Shown: one piece after another, positions 14,420-15,537 of the stretch
Layout: each line of letters starts with the position of its first letter
Numbering within the stretch: position 1 is the first letter of the stretch
Source of the DNA: Geobacter sp. UBA4074
GTDB taxonomy: Bacteria; Desulfobacterota; Desulfuromonadia; Geobacterales; Pseudopelobacteraceae
Length of the DNA stretch: 15,537 nt
Direction: 5' to 3'
Assembly (NCBI GenBank): GCA_002383415.1
Contig: DFYU01000157.1
Coordinates: 1 to 15,537 of the forward strand
Translations under genes and position numbers: made by a program
Notes under the pieces: model-generated
Told to the model about the DNA's origin: nothing
Database searches by the model: none
The model's input: the letters and a program-made list of their open reading frames with translations, nothing else

Positions 14420-15481
14420 ATGACAACAGAGTATCTGCCGAAGTGGATCGCCTGGGAAACCACCCAGCGATGCAACTTGCGCTGTGTGCATTGCCGCTGT
14501 TCATCTGAGCTGACCTCGTCAGAAGGTGATTTTGCTACGCAGGAAGGTAAGGATCTGCTGGACGAGATTGCGGCCTTTTCCAAGCCTGTGGTGGTGCTTT
14601 CCGGTGGGGAGCCGCTGATGCGTCCCGACATCTTTGAATTAGCCCGCTACGGCACATCGCTGGGACTGCGGATGTGTATGGCTACCAACGGCTCGCTGGT
14701 GACCGACAAGGTCTGCGAGCAGATGAAGTTCGCCGATATCAAAATGGTCTCGCTGTCGCTCGATGGGTCGACTGCCGCCATTCATGACAACTTCAGGCAG
14801 TGCCCCGGTGCCTTTGAGGGAGTCATACGTGCTGCCGAGCTGTTTAGAAAGCATGGCCAGAAGTTTTTGATCAACTCATCCTTCACCAAGCGTAATCAGC
14901 ACGACATAGCTGCAACCTTCAGGCTGGCAAAATCACTGGGAGCCACTGCCTGGTACATGTTCATGATTGTTCCCACTGGTCGTGGCGAGGAGATTATGAA
15001 CGAATTGATCTCCAAGGAGGATTACGAGGAGATCCTGGATTGGCACTATCAGCAGGAGAAGCTGGAAGATGAGATATTGATGCGCCCAACCTGTGCGCCG
15101 CACTACTATCGAATCGTGCCGCAGAAGGCCAAGGCTGAAGGTGTCAAGTTCCAGCGTCGCTCACTCACCTTTTCCACCGGCGGAGGCAAAGGCTGCATCG
15201 CCGCCCAGAGCATCTGTCTGATCGACTGCTTTGGCAATGTCAAGCCGTGTTCTTACTTCCATCGGGTTGCGGGCAATATCAAGCAGACACCGTTTCGTGA
15301 GATATGGGAGAACTCTGAAATTTTCAAAGATCTGCGCAATTTTAAGGCCTATAAGGGTAAGTGCGGGCAGTGCGAATACATCAACGTTTGCGGTGGTTGT
15401 CGTGCTCGGGCGGATGCGGTGCACGGTGACTACATGGCCGAAGAGCCGTTCTGCAACTATATCCCGATCAAGGTGGCCTAA
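14420..15481 (+). CDS. Radical SAM/SPASM protein, probable AhbD-like heme synthase (NirJ/AhbC/AhbD family)
   Basis: The 353-residue protein has the radical SAM cluster motif C18-x3-C22-x2-C25 (CNLRCVHC) and the SAM-binding GGEP at 62-65. The C-terminal SPASM/twitch half has C225, C259, C277, C315, C318, C324, C327 and C345 as potential ligands for a second [4Fe-4S] cluster. The motifs VPTGRGEE (184-191), RPTCAPHYYRI (222-232) and the end CEYINVCGGCRARA (318-331) closely resemble the AhbD, AhbC and NirJ group. These enzymes modify siroheme-derived tetrapyrroles on the way to heme b or heme d1. AhbD converts iron-coproporphyrin III to heme b by two oxidative decarboxylations. I favour AhbD-like from remembered family sequences, but cannot exclude NirJ or AhbC. 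The ATG at 14420 is chosen because AGGAG at 14410-14414 lies five bases upstream. An in-frame opening back to 14186 would overlap mglB and its promoter. The gene is divergent from mglBA. Confidence 0.85.
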   Translation: MTTEYLPKWIAWETTQRCNLRCVHCRCSSELTSSEGDFATQEGKDLLDEIAAFSKPVVVLSGGEPLMRPDIFELARYGTSLGLRMCMATNGSLVTDKVCEQMKFADIKMVSLSLDGSTAAIHDNFRQCPGAFEGVIRAAELFRKHGQKFLINSSFTKRNQHDIAATFRLAKSLGATAWYMFMIVPTGRGEEIMNELISKEDYEEILDWHYQQEKLEDEILMRPTCAPHYYRIVPQKAKAEGVKFQRRSLTFSTGGGKGCIAAQSICLIDCFGNVKPCSYFHRVAGNIKQTPFREIWENSEIFKDLRNFKAYKGKCGQCEYINVCGGCRARADAVHGDYMAEEPFCNYIPIKVA

Positions 15482-15494
15482 GTGCTTTTTGGTG

Positions 15495-15523
15495 TTGACA
15501 GCAGGCAACAAGCTGTATATAAA
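15495..15523 (+). promoter_or_regulatory. Near-consensus sigma-70 promoter at the window edge
   Basis: TTGACA (15495-15500, perfect -35) and TATAAA (15518-15523, five of six -10 bases) are separated by exactly 17 bases. It starts 14 bases after the radical SAM stop codon and is the best promoter match in the window. Its target lies beyond position 15537; such strong promoters often serve stable RNA or highly expressed genes. Confidence 0.7.
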
Positions 15524-15537
15524 CAAAAGCTCTTCGC

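Overview
The window reads as chromosomal DNA of a Gram-negative anaerobe of the Geobacter/Trichlorobacter type (Desulfuromonadia). This is an inference from the moderately GC-rich coding, a complex I operon whose NuoF carries extra ferredoxin domains, an MglA/MglB pair, a selenocysteine tRNA and a radical SAM protein of the heme-pathway AhbD/NirJ kind. No database search was possible. Nothing here looks recently acquired: there is no transposase, integrase, phage gene or CRISPR array.

Positions 1-12514 (+ strand) hold the distal part of a respiratory complex I operon: the last codons of nuoD, then complete nuoE, F, G, H, I, J, K, L, M and N. Gaps are short (about 13 to 68 bases) and most genes have a clear AAGGAG-type ribosome binding site. 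NuoE, F and G form the NADH-oxidising arm with flavin and most of the Fe-S clusters. NuoI carries electrons towards quinone. NuoH, J, K, L, M and N are the membrane arm that translocates protons. A 15-bp perfect hairpin with flanking T-runs (12542-12580) closes the operon.

Positions 12622-13071 (- strand) hold a tRNA cluster, read right to left: a promoter, tRNA-Ser(GCU), tRNA-Arg(ACG), a terminator-like hairpin, tRNA-Sec(UCA, selC) and a final terminator. The selC gene implies that the organism makes selenoproteins, although none is encoded here.

Positions 13125-14227 (- strand) encode mglB and mglA, a Roadblock-fold regulator and its small Ras-like GTPase. A divergent intergenic region (14228-14419) carries recognisable promoters for mglBA and for the + strand gene at 14420-15481, a radical SAM/SPASM protein closest in its motifs to AhbD heme synthase. 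The window ends in a near-consensus sigma-70 promoter (15495-15523) whose target lies outside.

Most of the window is well-understood core metabolism. The points most worth a second look are the HydB-like architecture of NuoF, including a thioredoxin-like domain that lacks one expected cluster cysteine; the formate-dehydrogenase-like but catalytically dead half of NuoG; and a strong hairpin wedged directly in front of selC with no room for a separate promoter. I see no convincing undescribed system.
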